Assembly (NCBI GenBank): GCA_027490345.1
Contig: JAIXYF010000044.1
Span: forward strand, 1-12,512
Direction: 5' to 3'
Origin: Novosphingobium sp.
GTDB lineage: Bacteria; Pseudomonadota; Alphaproteobacteria; Sphingomonadales; Sphingomonadaceae
Length of the DNA: 12,512 nt
In this document: positions 1 through 6,286 of the stretch, piece by piece
Position numbering within the stretch: the first letter of the stretch is position 1
Layout: each line of letters opens with the position of its first letter
Made by a program: the position numbers and the translations under genes
The notes under the pieces: generated by a model
Seen by the model: the letters and a program-made list of their open reading frames with translations, nothing else
What the model was told of the DNA's origin: nothing
Database searches by the model: none

Positions 1-65
1 CAGATGACCTTGCGCGCTTCGGCGCGGACCTGGTTGATGAATTCACCGGGGCTCAGCTTTGCCAT
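1..65 (-). CDS. secE: Preprotein translocase subunit SecE, N-terminal fragment cut by the left edge
   Basis: SecE is the small essential membrane subunit of the SecYEG protein-export channel in the inner membrane. Only about 21 codons are visible. The peptide begins MAKLSPGEF and continues INQVRAEARKV, which matches the typical alphaproteobacterial SecE start (MAK-SP-EF-I-QVR-E--KV-W). The start at 65 is chosen because AGGA lies 7 bases upstream (76-73 on the minus strand) and because the family match begins exactly here. The frame stays open another 25 codons upstream to an ATG at 140, but that stretch does not resemble SecE. An upstream tRNA-Trp (1450-1525) supports the call, since tRNA-Trp, secE and nusG form a common bacterial string. 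Here an alcohol dehydrogenase gene lies in between. The transmembrane part and any nusG lie outside the window. Confidence 0.8.
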   Translation of the reverse strand, partial: MAKLSPGEFINQVRAEARKVI

Positions 66-199
66 CACACGTTCCTGCCACTCGTCGATACGCGCGCTCC
101 CGTCCGTCGGGCGCTTCCACGGCTTCCGGCTAGGGCTCATCGCCGCCCCGGAAAGGTCCGGGAGGGGCTGGCGAGGTTCCCGATGTCGGAAGAAATCCG

Positions 200-228
200 C
201 ATTTAGGCGCAAGGTTGCCGATTGGCAA
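200..228 (-). promoter_or_regulatory. Putative sigma-70-type promoter for secE
   Basis: On the minus strand TTGCCA (228-223) is followed after exactly 17 bases by TAAATG (205-200). The -35 element matches the consensus at 5 of 6 positions and the -10 element only weakly. It lies between the hairpin ending the dehydrogenase unit and the secE start at 65, which would give a leader of about 130 bases. No experimental support is available from the sequence. Confidence 0.35.
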
Positions 229-243
229 GGGTGGGGAGGAACC

Positions 244-279
244 GTTGGCGGCACGCGCGCAACAGCGCGTGCCGCCAAC
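244..279. terminator. Strong hairpin after the alcohol dehydrogenase gene, possible terminator
   Basis: A perfect 15-bp inverted repeat: arm GTTGGCGGCACGCGC at 244-258 and its exact complement at 265-279, with a 6-base loop (GCAACA). It begins 12 bases past the stop codon of the minus-strand dehydrogenase gene. Neither side carries a run of T, so it is not a classical intrinsic terminator. It could stop transcription or protect the 3' end of the message. Confidence 0.6.
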
Positions 280-291
280 CGCGTCAGCGGA

Positions 292-1338
292 TCAAAGCGT
301 GCTGTTGTCGATCACGAAGCGGTAGCGCACATCGCCCTGCACCATGCGGCCATAGGCGGCCTCGATCTCGTCCATGCGAATCAGTTCAATGTCCGAGACA
401 ACGCCGTGTTCGGCGCAGAAATCGAGCATTTCCTGCGTTTCCGCGATGCCGCCGATCAGCGATCCTGCAAGGCTGCGGCGGCGGATCAGGAGATTGAACA
501 CGCCGATGGCGGGATGCGGCTTTTCCGGCGCGCCGACCATCACCATCGTGCCATCGCGCCGCAGCAGGCCCAGAAACGGATCGAGATCGTGACTGTGCGA
601 TACGGTGTTGATGATGAGATCGAGGCTGCCCTGAACGGCCTTCATCGCGGCCTTGTCGCTCGACACGACAACCTCGTGCGCGCCCAGATCGAGAATCGCC
701 TGCCGCTTGGCCGGGCTGGTGGTGAAGCCGGTGACATGGGCGCCCAGCGCCCGCGCCAGCTTGATCCCCATGTGGCCCAGCCCGCCAATGCCGACAATAC
801 CCACGCGCTTGCCCGGCCCGGCTTGCCAGTGGCGCAGCGGCGACCAGGTGGTGATGCCGGCGCAAAGCAGCGGGGCCACTGCCGCGAGCAGTTCCTGCGG
901 GTGGCGGATCGCCAGCACATAGGCCTGATCGACCACGATAGTTTGCGCATATCCGCCCAGCGTGTGCCCCGGCGCATCGCCCGTCGACGAATTGTAGGTG
1001 CCGATCAGCCCGCCGTCGCAGTATTGCTCAAGCCCCTCTCCACACGCGGAGCAGGTGCGGCAGCTATCGACGATGCAGCCAACGCCCACCGTGTCGCCTG
1101 CGGCGAATCGGGTGACGGCGCTGCCAGTGGTGCGCACCGTGCCGACGATCTCGTGCCCCGGAACGCACGGATAAAGCGTGCCGCCCCATTCGCTGCGCAC
1201 CGTGTGCAAATCCGAATGGCACACGCCGCAGAAAGCGATCTCGATCACCACATCATCCGGCCCCGGTTCACGCCGGGTGATGGCGAAAGGCCCGAGCGGC
1301 TGATCGGCAGCTTGAGCGGCATAGGCCTTTACGGTCAT
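292..1338 (-). CDS. Zinc-dependent alcohol/aldehyde dehydrogenase, YahK/cinnamyl alcohol dehydrogenase type
   Basis: A cytoplasmic medium-chain dehydrogenase of 348 residues, the usual family length, predicted to reduce aldehydes or oxidise alcohols with NAD(P)H. Catalytic zinc ligands are visible as C37 in CGVCHSD, H62/E63 in GHE and C159 in LLCAG. Structural zinc cysteines are C93, C96, C99 and C107 (CxxCxxCx7C). The Rossmann nucleotide loop GIGGLG is at 183-188. The following strand ends FTTS (205-208), a serine-containing pattern seen in NADP-preferring members. The ATG at 1338 is chosen because it gives the family's standard start MTVKAYA; the frame also reaches an upstream TTG at 1356. 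The ribosome site is weak. It lies 111 bases downstream of tRNA-Trp with no obvious terminator between, so they may share transcription. The natural substrate cannot be told from the sequence. Confidence 0.9.
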   Translation of the reverse strand: MTVKAYAAQAADQPLGPFAITRREPGPDDVVIEIAFCGVCHSDLHTVRSEWGGTLYPCVPGHEIVGTVRTTGSAVTRFAAGDTVGVGCIVDSCRTCSACGEGLEQYCDGGLIGTYNSSTGDAPGHTLGGYAQTIVVDQAYVLAIRHPQELLAAVAPLLCAGITTWSPLRHWQAGPGKRVGIVGIGGLGHMGIKLARALGAHVTGFTTSPAKRQAILDLGAHEVVVSSDKAAMKAVQGSLDLIINTVSHSHDLDPFLGLLRRDGTMVMVGAPEKPHPAIGVFNLLIRRRSLAGSLIGGIAETQEMLDFCAEHGVVSDIELIRMDEIEAAYGRMVQGDVRYRFVIDNSTL

Positions 1339-1449
1339 GGTGAAAACTTTCGGCAAGAGTAGGCAAGGGCAGCGTGCAGCATGGCAGGCCGCACCGGCGC
1401 AGGGATACTCACGAAAGTGGGAAACGGCAGGATTCCCGCAAGCAGGAAA

Positions 1450-1525
1450 TGGCAGGAGTGGAGGGATTCGAACCCCCGGCCCTCGGTTTTGGAGACCGAT
1501 GCTCTACCAGCTGAGCTACACTCCT
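1450..1525 (-). tRNA. tRNA-Trp (anticodon CCA)
   Basis: Read on the minus strand, the 76-base sequence folds as a complete cloverleaf. The acceptor stem pairs AGGAGTG (1525-1519) with CACTCCT (1460-1454), followed by discriminator G and a genome-encoded CCA (1452-1450). The D arm is GCTC/GAGC around AGCTGGTA. The anticodon arm is TCGGT-CTCCAAA-ACCGA, giving anticodon CCA. The T arm contains TTCGAAT. The neighbourhood fits, since tRNA-Trp commonly precedes secE. Confidence 0.97.
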
Positions 1526-1589
1526 GTGCCGGAGAAGCGCCCTTAGTGGGTTGACGCGGGCAGCGCAACCAAAGAACAAGCGGCTAAAG

Positions 1590-2348
1590 ATGTCTCGTCC
1601 TGGCACCCCGATCATCCCGCCCGAGCTTTTGCTGCAGGCCTATCGCGCCGGCATCTTTCCGATGTCCGACAGCCGCGATGATCCCGAAGTCTATTGGGTC
1701 GAGCCGAAGATGCGCGCAATCTTGCCGCTGGACGGGTTCCACCTGTCGCACAGCCTCGCGCGCACGCTGCGGCGCGGGCGGTTCCGCGTGACGTGCAACG
1801 AAGCGTTTGGCGCAGTGATTGATGCTTGCGCTGCGCCGCGCGTGGATGCCGAAGACAGCTGGATCAGCCAGCGTATCGCGGCCAGTTACGGCGAACTGCA
1901 CCGCCACGGCCACGCTCATTCGATCGAGGTTTGGCAGCAGGGGCCGGCGGGCACCGAAGTGCTTGTGGGCGGGCTCTATGGGGTTGGCTTCGGCCGGGTG
2001 TTCTGCGGGGAGAGCATGTTCAGCCGCGCCAGCGATGCGTCCAAAGTGGCGCTGGCCTGGCTGGTGGCGGCGCTGCGCCGGGCGGGGGCCCAGCTGCTCG
2101 ATTGCCAGTTCACCACCCCGCATCTGGCATCATTGGGCGCGGTGGAAATCCCGCAGGCGCATTATCTGGATCTGCTGCGCGCGGCGCTGGCCTCTCAGGC
2201 AGGGGGCGGCGGAGCGGCGGGGGCGGCTGCGGGAGCTGCTGGCGGCCTGCCCGCCGGCTTTGCCGCGCTGCTGGTCGATGCGGCGGCAGCAGGGCTTTCT
2301 TCCTCGCCCGGAAATTTCATCGCACAGTCCTTGACCCAGACATCATAG
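1590..2348 (+). CDS. aat: Leucyl/phenylalanyl-tRNA--protein transferase
   Basis: Aat moves Leu or Phe from aminoacyl-tRNA onto proteins with N-terminal Arg or Lys, marking them for ClpS/ClpAP degradation (the bacterial N-end rule). Family motifs run in order: YRAGIFPM at 18-25, WVEPKMRAILPL at 36-47, WISQRIAASYGELHRHGHAHS at 91-111, GGLYGVGFGRVFCGESMFS from 127, and DCQFTTPHLASLGAVEIP at 171-188. The ATG at 1590 gives a normal N-terminus (252 residues); an in-frame TTG at 1551 would add 13 non-family residues. The gene diverges from tRNA-Trp across 64 bases. The catalytic core ends near residue 200. The remaining 50 residues are a Gly/Ala-rich linker and a tail ending IAQSLTQTS, all lying antisense to the end of the DUF2155 gene. 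Confidence 0.93.
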   Translation: MSRPGTPIIPPELLLQAYRAGIFPMSDSRDDPEVYWVEPKMRAILPLDGFHLSHSLARTLRRGRFRVTCNEAFGAVIDACAAPRVDAEDSWISQRIAASYGELHRHGHAHSIEVWQQGPAGTEVLVGGLYGVGFGRVFCGESMFSRASDASKVALAWLVAALRRAGAQLLDCQFTTPHLASLGAVEIPQAHYLDLLRAALASQAGGGGAAGAAAGAAGGLPAGFAALLVDAAAAGLSSSPGNFIAQSLTQTS

Positions 2349-2818
2349 ACCGGGTGCTCTACCACGTTGAGCGCGGGCGCATGGCGGAACAGCCAGCCCG
2401 AGAAGACCTTGCGCCATGCCAGCTTTTCCTGCGTTGTCGCGCGTTCCTCGACGAACAGCTGCACGAAGGCCCCGGTTTCTGGAGGGTCTTCCCATGGCGC
2501 CGTCCGTTCGCAGGTGGCCAGCTTGATGATCGCACTGCCGATGCGGCGCGATTCGCCGCTTTTCAGCTGGATGTCCTGAGTGATGTTGTTGCGCTTGTTG
2601 AGGAAGCCCAGCGTCGCGACACGGTCCTTCACCGGAGTGCCGAGATCGCTTTCAACCGCCGCGCTGGATTCGCCTGCGGCAGGGCCAAGGCCAGTGCCAC
2701 TGCCGTGGGCGGCAGTCGCCTCGCTCGGCGGCTGTCCGGCGGTGCTCTGTCCGGGGTCGCCACATGCGCCGAGCGCCAGCAGGGCAGGCGCGCACAGCAG
2801 CGATGCGAAACGGCGCAT
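2195..2818 (-). CDS. DUF2155-domain lipoprotein
   Basis: A 207-residue predicted lipoprotein of unknown biochemical function. Residues 1-18 form a signal peptide ending in lipobox LGAC with lipidation cysteine C19. A low-complexity Gly/Ser/Ala linker follows (20-60). The DUF2155 domain spans about 65-170, with VATLGFLNKRNN, TCERTAPWEDPPETGAFVQLF and VYDVWVKDCAMKFPG as recognisable blocks and two cysteines (C103, C165) that could pair in the periplasm. The tail (171-207) is Ala/Pro-rich and ends in PAAPPPPA. The start at 2818 overlaps the NDUFA12 stop as TGATG, implying translational coupling. The 3' end overlaps aat by 154 bp in the convergent direction, including part of the conserved domain. 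DUF2155 next to NDUFA12 is a familiar alphaproteobacterial pairing. Confidence 0.88.
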   Translation of the reverse strand: MRRFASLLCAPALLALGACGDPGQSTAGQPPSEATAAHGSGTGLGPAAGESSAAVESDLGTPVKDRVATLGFLNKRNNITQDIQLKSGESRRIGSAIIKLATCERTAPWEDPPETGAFVQLFVEERATTQEKLAWRKVFSGWLFRHAPALNVVEHPVYDVWVKDCAMKFPGEEESPAAAASTSSAAKPAGRPPAAPAAAPAAPPPPA

Positions 2819-3231
2819 CAGCCTTCGGGTGACCAGGCTTCGTAATCGCCCGTGGCCGCGGCCCGCTTGCCGCCGCGGTCCAGCGCGCCTTGCGGGCGAT
2901 AGGCCGCCGATGTACCGGTGGCATTGGGGGTGAAATCCACTTCCCAGATGCGCGCGGGCGGCAGGTTGCTTTCGGGCACGCCATCGTAGCTGCCGTGCAG
3001 CCAGCCATGCCATTCTGCGGGCACGCGGCTCGCGTCATTCGCGCCGTTATAGATTACCCAGCGCCGCTCGCGCCCGGCAAAGGGGTGGCCCTTGGGATAG
3101 GGCTTGCGCGCCCGGAAATAGGCGTTGCCCTGCGCGTCAGTGCCGACTTTCACGCCATTGCGCGCGCTGTCGACCATGGTGCCGAAGGTGGCGCCGTCCC
3201 ACCAGGTGAAGATCTTGCCGAGAATGCTCAT
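2818..3231 (-). CDS. NADH:ubiquinone oxidoreductase subunit NDUFA12 family protein
   Basis: A 137-residue homologue of the mitochondrial complex I accessory subunit NDUFA12 (17.2 kDa/B17.2), found in alphaproteobacteria as a peripheral complex I subunit or assembly protein. The start MSILGKIFTWWDGATFGT and the central block RRWVIYNGANDASRVPAEWHGWLHG (56-80, tryptophan-rich) are diagnostic, followed by PPARIWEVDFTPNATGT. No signal peptide or membrane segment is seen, fitting attachment to the cytoplasmic arm. The ATG at 3231 is the natural start. It lies 53 bases after the DUF192 gene, and its stop overlaps the DUF2155 start by one base. The other complex I genes are not in this window. Confidence 0.93.
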   Translation of the reverse strand: MSILGKIFTWWDGATFGTMVDSARNGVKVGTDAQGNAYFRARKPYPKGHPFAGRERRWVIYNGANDASRVPAEWHGWLHGSYDGVPESNLPPARIWEVDFTPNATGTSAAYRPQGALDRGGKRAAATGDYEAWSPEG

Positions 3232-3284
3232 GGTGAGAGCGCGCTTAGCCGCTTGCAGGCGGTTTCGGCAAGCGGGATATGACC

Positions 3285-3827
3285 TTACCAGTTGATGCGG
3301 TCGCCCCGTTTCAGCCCGATCTGCGCCGCGCGCCCGCCGATGAGTTCGAGCACACCCGCCGCATCGCCGTCCGATGGCAGCGGCGTCAGATCATAGGGCA
3401 CCGCATTGGCGGCGATGTTGAGCACCTTGCGGTCAGGCCCGAGGAAGATGATGTCGAGCGGGATCACGGTGTTCTTCATCCAGAAGGCGGTGCGGCGGGG
3501 CGGGTCCATTGGAAAGATCATGCCCTCATCCGCACCCATCACCTGGCGGAACATCAGGCCGCGCTCCTGATCGGCATAGCTTGCGGCGACCTCCACCTTG
3601 AACACATGGGCGCCGCTGGCGGTGGTGACCGTGAGCGGCACGACCGCGAGGCCGGAGACCGGATGAGGTGCGGCGGACGCAGGCTGCGAGGAGCCAGCTG
3701 CAGCCTGTGCCGTATCTTGCGCGCTGGTGGAACCGGCGGCAAGCGGCGAGCAGCCGACCGCCGTGATCAGCAGCGCCAGGCAGGCCAGTCTAGTCCACGG
3801 CATGTTCGGCATGTTCGGCATGTTCAT
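3285..3827 (-). CDS. DUF192 family lipoprotein
   Basis: A 180-residue envelope protein with a C-terminal DUF192 domain (COG1430), function unknown. The N-terminus MNMPNMPNMPWTRLACLALL leads to a hydrophobic stretch ending ITAVGC, a somewhat atypical lipobox with C26 as the candidate lipid anchor. An Ala/Ser-rich linker (27-58) precedes the domain. Conserved blocks are ERGLMFR (88-94), EGMIF (101-105), FWMKNTVIPLDIIFL (115-129) and GVLELIGGRAAQIGLKRGDRI (158-178). Several in-frame ATGs exist (3863, 3827, 3821, 3812, 3803). I choose 3827 because GGAAG lies 9 bases upstream. The 5' end then overlaps recX by 38 bases, and the repeated NMP residues come from a 9-bp tandem repeat. A start at 3803 would still leave a usable signal peptide. 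Confidence 0.87.
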   Translation of the reverse strand: MNMPNMPNMPWTRLACLALLITAVGCSPLAAGSTSAQDTAQAAAGSSQPASAAPHPVSGLAVVPLTVTTASGAHVFKVEVAASYADQERGLMFRQVMGADEGMIFPMDPPRRTAFWMKNTVIPLDIIFLGPDRKVLNIAANAVPYDLTPLPSDGDAAGVLELIGGRAAQIGLKRGDRINW

Positions 3828-4395
3828 CGGCCCATTCTTCCAGATCAACGAGGCTGGCGGCATTCATCACCCGGCGGACATGGTCAAGTCCATGCCCTGC
3901 ACGAAGATAGGCCGCCAGATGCTTGCGCTGCATGGCAGGATCAAGACACGGCGCGGCTGAATAAGGCCAGAACCGCTTGCGCCGGGCAAAGGCAAGCACG
4001 GCGTGGCGGCGTTCGGTCTCGCTCCCGCGGGCGGCGGCACGCAAGGGCGCTGCGATCCCGTCGTGATCCAGCGCGGTTTCGATCCGCCTTGCGCCATAGC
4101 CCCGGCGGCGCAGGCCATCGCCTTTGGCGGCGGCATAGGCGGCATCATCAAGATAGCGGCGCTGCGCCATGCTTTCGACCACGGCCGCCACGTCCGGCGG
4201 CGTTTCTTCCGCCCATCCGCGCTCACGCACCTTGCGCTTCAGGTAGGTGGAAAGACGCCCGGAACTCGTGGCGAAGCGGGCAACATAGGTAAGCGCCAGC
4301 CCATCGAGCGCGGCCTGATCGAGCGGCGGCGGCGGGGGTTTGAGCCGGGTTGTGCCCCCTCGGCCGGGCGCGCGTCCGAAACTGGGTGGAGCCAT
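3790..4395 (-). CDS. recX: Regulatory protein RecX
   Basis: RecX is a small cytoplasmic protein of three-helix repeats that binds RecA filaments and tempers homologous recombination and the SOS response. The 201-residue product begins with a Pro-rich stretch and shows RecX features: ALTYVARFATSSGRLSTYLKRKVRERGW (about 34-61), then VVESMAQRRYLDDAAYAAAKGDGLRRRGYGARRIETAL, the typical 'long-range Y-x-DD-x-F/Y-A' block. The C-terminus is EHAEHAEHAVD, produced by a 9-bp tandem repeat that also encodes the start of the next gene. recA is not in the window. No alphaproteobacterial SOS box (GTTC-N7-GTTC) is seen upstream. The ATG at 4395 is the first plausible start but has no clear ribosome site. 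Confidence 0.88.
   Translation of the reverse strand: MAPPSFGRAPGRGGTTRLKPPPPPLDQAALDGLALTYVARFATSSGRLSTYLKRKVRERGWAEETPPDVAAVVESMAQRRYLDDAAYAAAKGDGLRRRGYGARRIETALDHDGIAAPLRAAARGSETERRHAVLAFARRKRFWPYSAAPCLDPAMQRKHLAAYLRAGHGLDHVRRVMNAASLVDLEEWADEHAEHAEHAVD
3801..3827. repeat. 9-bp tandem repeat in the recX/DUF192 overlap
   Basis: The unit CATGTTCGG occurs at 3801-3809 and 3810-3818, and a third partial copy CATGTTC starts at 3819. On the coding (minus) strand it reads as GAA-CAT-GCC (Glu-His-Ala) at the end of recX and as AAC-ATG-CCG (Asn-Met-Pro) at the start of the DUF192 gene. It supplies three closely spaced candidate start codons. Confidence 0.9.
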
Positions 4396-4433
4396 GCCAT
4401 ATTCGTGCCACAGTCCCGCGCAAATGGGAACCT

Positions 4434-4451
4434 CCCGCAGTTTGTTGCGGG
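4434..4451. promoter_or_regulatory. Inverted repeat in the recX / acyl-AMP ligase divergent region
   Basis: CCCGCA (4434-4439) and its complement TGCGGG (4446-4451) are separated by 6 bases in the 133-bp region between the divergent starts of recX (4395) and the acyl-AMP ligase (4529). The size and spacing suit a dimeric regulator site, but short GC-rich repeats also arise by chance in this genome. Confidence 0.3.
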
Positions 4452-4477
4452 GACAGAACAGGCCGCCAAGGCCCCCA

Positions 4478-4502
4478 TTTCACGATCACTGTTTCACGAT
4501 CA
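4478..4502. promoter_or_regulatory. 11-bp direct repeat upstream of the acyl-AMP ligase gene, possible operator
   Basis: TTTCACGATCA occurs perfectly at 4478-4488 and 4492-4502, a period of 14 bases. It ends 26 bases before the ATG at 4529. AATAAT (4511-4516), a 5-of-6 match to a -10 box, lies just downstream without a convincing -35. I infer a regulator site or a promoter-region duplication. The binding factor is unknown. Confidence 0.4.
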
Positions 4503-4528
4503 ACCAGACCAATAATACGGGGTAACGC

Positions 4529-6286
4529 ATGACTGTCCTGGACGCCGCCGCCAAGGCCGCTCTGGTCCCCACGCCCAACGACGATGGGCGCCCCCGGCGC
4601 TTTGCCGATTTTCCCACGTTCTGCGATGCGCTCGATTTTGTGGCAGAGGGCCCCTGCGGCCTCAATTTCCATGATGCGCGCGGCACGCTGGTCCAGGTCT
4701 ATCCTTATGCGCAGCTGCGCGCCGATGCGCTGATTGCGGCGCGGCGCCTGATCGCGCTGGGCGTTCAGCCGGGTGACCGGATTGCGCTGATCGCCGAAAC
4801 CGGGCCTGATTTCGCGGCGCTGTTCTGCGGGGCGATGTATGCCGGTGCATGGCCGGTGCCGCTGCCGCTGCCCACCAGCTTTGGCGGCAAGGAAAACTAC
4901 ATCGATCAGTTGGCGGTGCAGATCACCAGCTCTGATCCCACGATGCTGCTCTTCCCGGACGAGATCGCCGCCATCTGCGCAGCAGCCGCGCAGCGCTGCG
5001 GCTGCAAGGGGTTGACCTGGCAGGAGTTTGCGGCCGCAGCCGAACCCGCTGATTGCACGCTGCCGGCGCCCGATCCCGATGCCATCTCCTATCTCCAGTA
5101 TTCCAGCGGCTCCACGCGCTTCCCGCATGGTGTTGCCGTCACCCACCGGGCGCTGATGGCCAACCTGGCCGGCCACTCGCACGGCATGAAGTTCCAGCCT
5201 GGCGACCGCGCGATCAGCTGGCTGCCCTGGTATCACGACATGGGCCTTGTCGGGTGCTTCCTCTCGCTCATCGCCAATCAGATGTCTGCCGATTACCTCA
5301 AGACCGAGGACTTTGCCCGCCGCCCGCTGGCGTGGCTCGATCTGATCAGCCGCAACCAGGGCACCTCGCTCTCTTATTCGCCCACCTTTGGCTATGACAT
5401 CTGCGCGCGCCGCATTTCCAGCCAGAGCAGCGTGGCCGAACGCTTCGACCTTTCGCGCTGGCGGATTGCAGGCAACGGGGCGGACATGATCCGGCCCGAT
5501 GTGATGCAAAGCTTCGTCAATGCGTTTGCCGATGCCGGCTTCAAGGCCAGCGCCTTTCTGCCCAGCTATGGCCTTGCCGAATCCACGCTGGCCGTAACGG
5601 TGATGCCGCCGGGCGAAGGCATCCGGGTGGAGTTGGTCGAAGAAGAGCGCCTTTCGGGCACGCCGCGCGATCTTTCCCGCCCGGCCCGCTACCGCGCCAT
5701 CGTCAATTGCGGCGTGCCTGTGCGCGGCATGGAAGTGGAAGTGCGCGGCGAAAAGGGTGAGGCGCTGGCTCATCACCACATCGGCAAAGTGTGGTGCCGG
5801 GGCTCGTCAGTCATGCACTCCTATTTCCGCGATCCGGAAGCGACCGCCGCGTGCATGGTCGATGGCTGGCTCGATACCGGCGACATGGGCTACTGCAACG
5901 AAGAGGGCTACCTGTTCATCGTCGGCCGGGCGAAGGACATGATCATCATCAACGGCAAGAACCACTGGCCGCAGGATATCGAATGGGCGGTGGAGCAGCT
6001 GCCCGGCTTCCACCAGGGCGATATTGCAGCGTTTTCGGTGGAAACCGAAAATGGTGAGGAAACCCCGGCGGTGCTGGTCCACTGCCGCGTTTCCGATCCC
6101 GAGGAACGCGTGAAGCTGCGCGATGCCATTCGCGATAAGGTGCGTGCGATCACCGGCATGAACTGCGTGATCGAACTGGTTCCGCCGCGCACGCTGCCGC
6201 GCACCAGTTCGGGCAAGCTCAGCCGCGCCAAGGCGAAGAAGCAGTACCTTTCGGGCGAAATCGAACCCTACAGCCTCGCCGCGTGA
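4529..6286 (+). CDS. Fatty acyl-AMP ligase (FAAL), ANL superfamily
   Basis: This cytoplasmic enzyme is expected to activate a fatty acid with ATP to an acyl-adenylate and pass it to an acyl carrier protein. The 585-residue length is normal. Motifs in order: the phosphate-binding loop YSSGSTRFPHGV (191-202), with His where acyl-CoA synthetases usually have Lys, as FAALs tolerate; the FAAL hallmark WLPWYHDMGLVG (231-242); YGLAESTLAV (347-356); GWLDTGDMGY (446-455); hinge GRAKDMII (466-473), followed by NGKNHWPQDIEW (475-486), typical of FAALs; and the C-terminal lysine region RTSSGKLSR (558-566). No ACP, PKS or NRPS gene is nearby, so the partner is unknown. A role in lipid synthesis, such as the acyl-ACP step of sphingolipid formation, is a guess from the presumed host. 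The stop overlaps the next start (GTGA), implying coupling. Confidence 0.92.
   Translation: MTVLDAAAKAALVPTPNDDGRPRRFADFPTFCDALDFVAEGPCGLNFHDARGTLVQVYPYAQLRADALIAARRLIALGVQPGDRIALIAETGPDFAALFCGAMYAGAWPVPLPLPTSFGGKENYIDQLAVQITSSDPTMLLFPDEIAAICAAAAQRCGCKGLTWQEFAAAAEPADCTLPAPDPDAISYLQYSSGSTRFPHGVAVTHRALMANLAGHSHGMKFQPGDRAISWLPWYHDMGLVGCFLSLIANQMSADYLKTEDFARRPLAWLDLISRNQGTSLSYSPTFGYDICARRISSQSSVAERFDLSRWRIAGNGADMIRPDVMQSFVNAFADAGFKASAFLPSYGLAESTLAVTVMPPGEGIRVELVEEERLSGTPRDLSRPARYRAIVNCGVPVRGMEVEVRGEKGEALAHHHIGKVWCRGSSVMHSYFRDPEATAACMVDGWLDTGDMGYCNEEGYLFIVGRAKDMIIINGKNHWPQDIEWAVEQLPGFHQGDIAAFSVETENGEETPAVLVHCRVSDPEERVKLRDAIRDKVRAITGMNCVIELVPPRTLPRTSSGKLSRAKAKKQYLSGEIEPYSLAA

Noticed and set aside
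66..140. In-frame 25-codon N-terminal extension of secE from an ATG at 140
   Set aside because: The SecE family match starts at the ATG at 65, which has AGGA at proper spacing. The extension has no clear ribosome site or family resemblance.
4..1362. Long plus-strand open frame opposite the alcohol dehydrogenase
   Set aside because: The minus strand encodes a complete zinc dehydrogenase with all motifs. The plus frame shows no known motif and is a GC-rich antisense shadow.
1551..1589. Leaderless-type promoter or TTG start for aat (TTGACG at 1551)
   Set aside because: TTGACG resembles a -35 box, but the -10 candidate (GAACAA) is poor. As a TTG start it would add residues foreign to Aat.
3251..3273. 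Hairpin GCTTGC/GCAAGC between the DUF192 and NDUFA12 genes
   Set aside because: Six pairs with an 11-base loop and no T-run is too weak to call a terminator. The genes probably share a transcript.
4396..4528. Possible SOS box upstream of recX
   Set aside because: Two GAAC words occur but are 24 bases apart, not the GTTC-N7-GTTC spacing of alphaproteobacterial LexA sites.
4223..5779. 518-codon minus-strand open frame
   Set aside because: It runs antisense through the acyl-AMP ligase and the recX promoter region. Its composition is Arg/Gly/His-rich without motifs, while the ligase and recX are clear.
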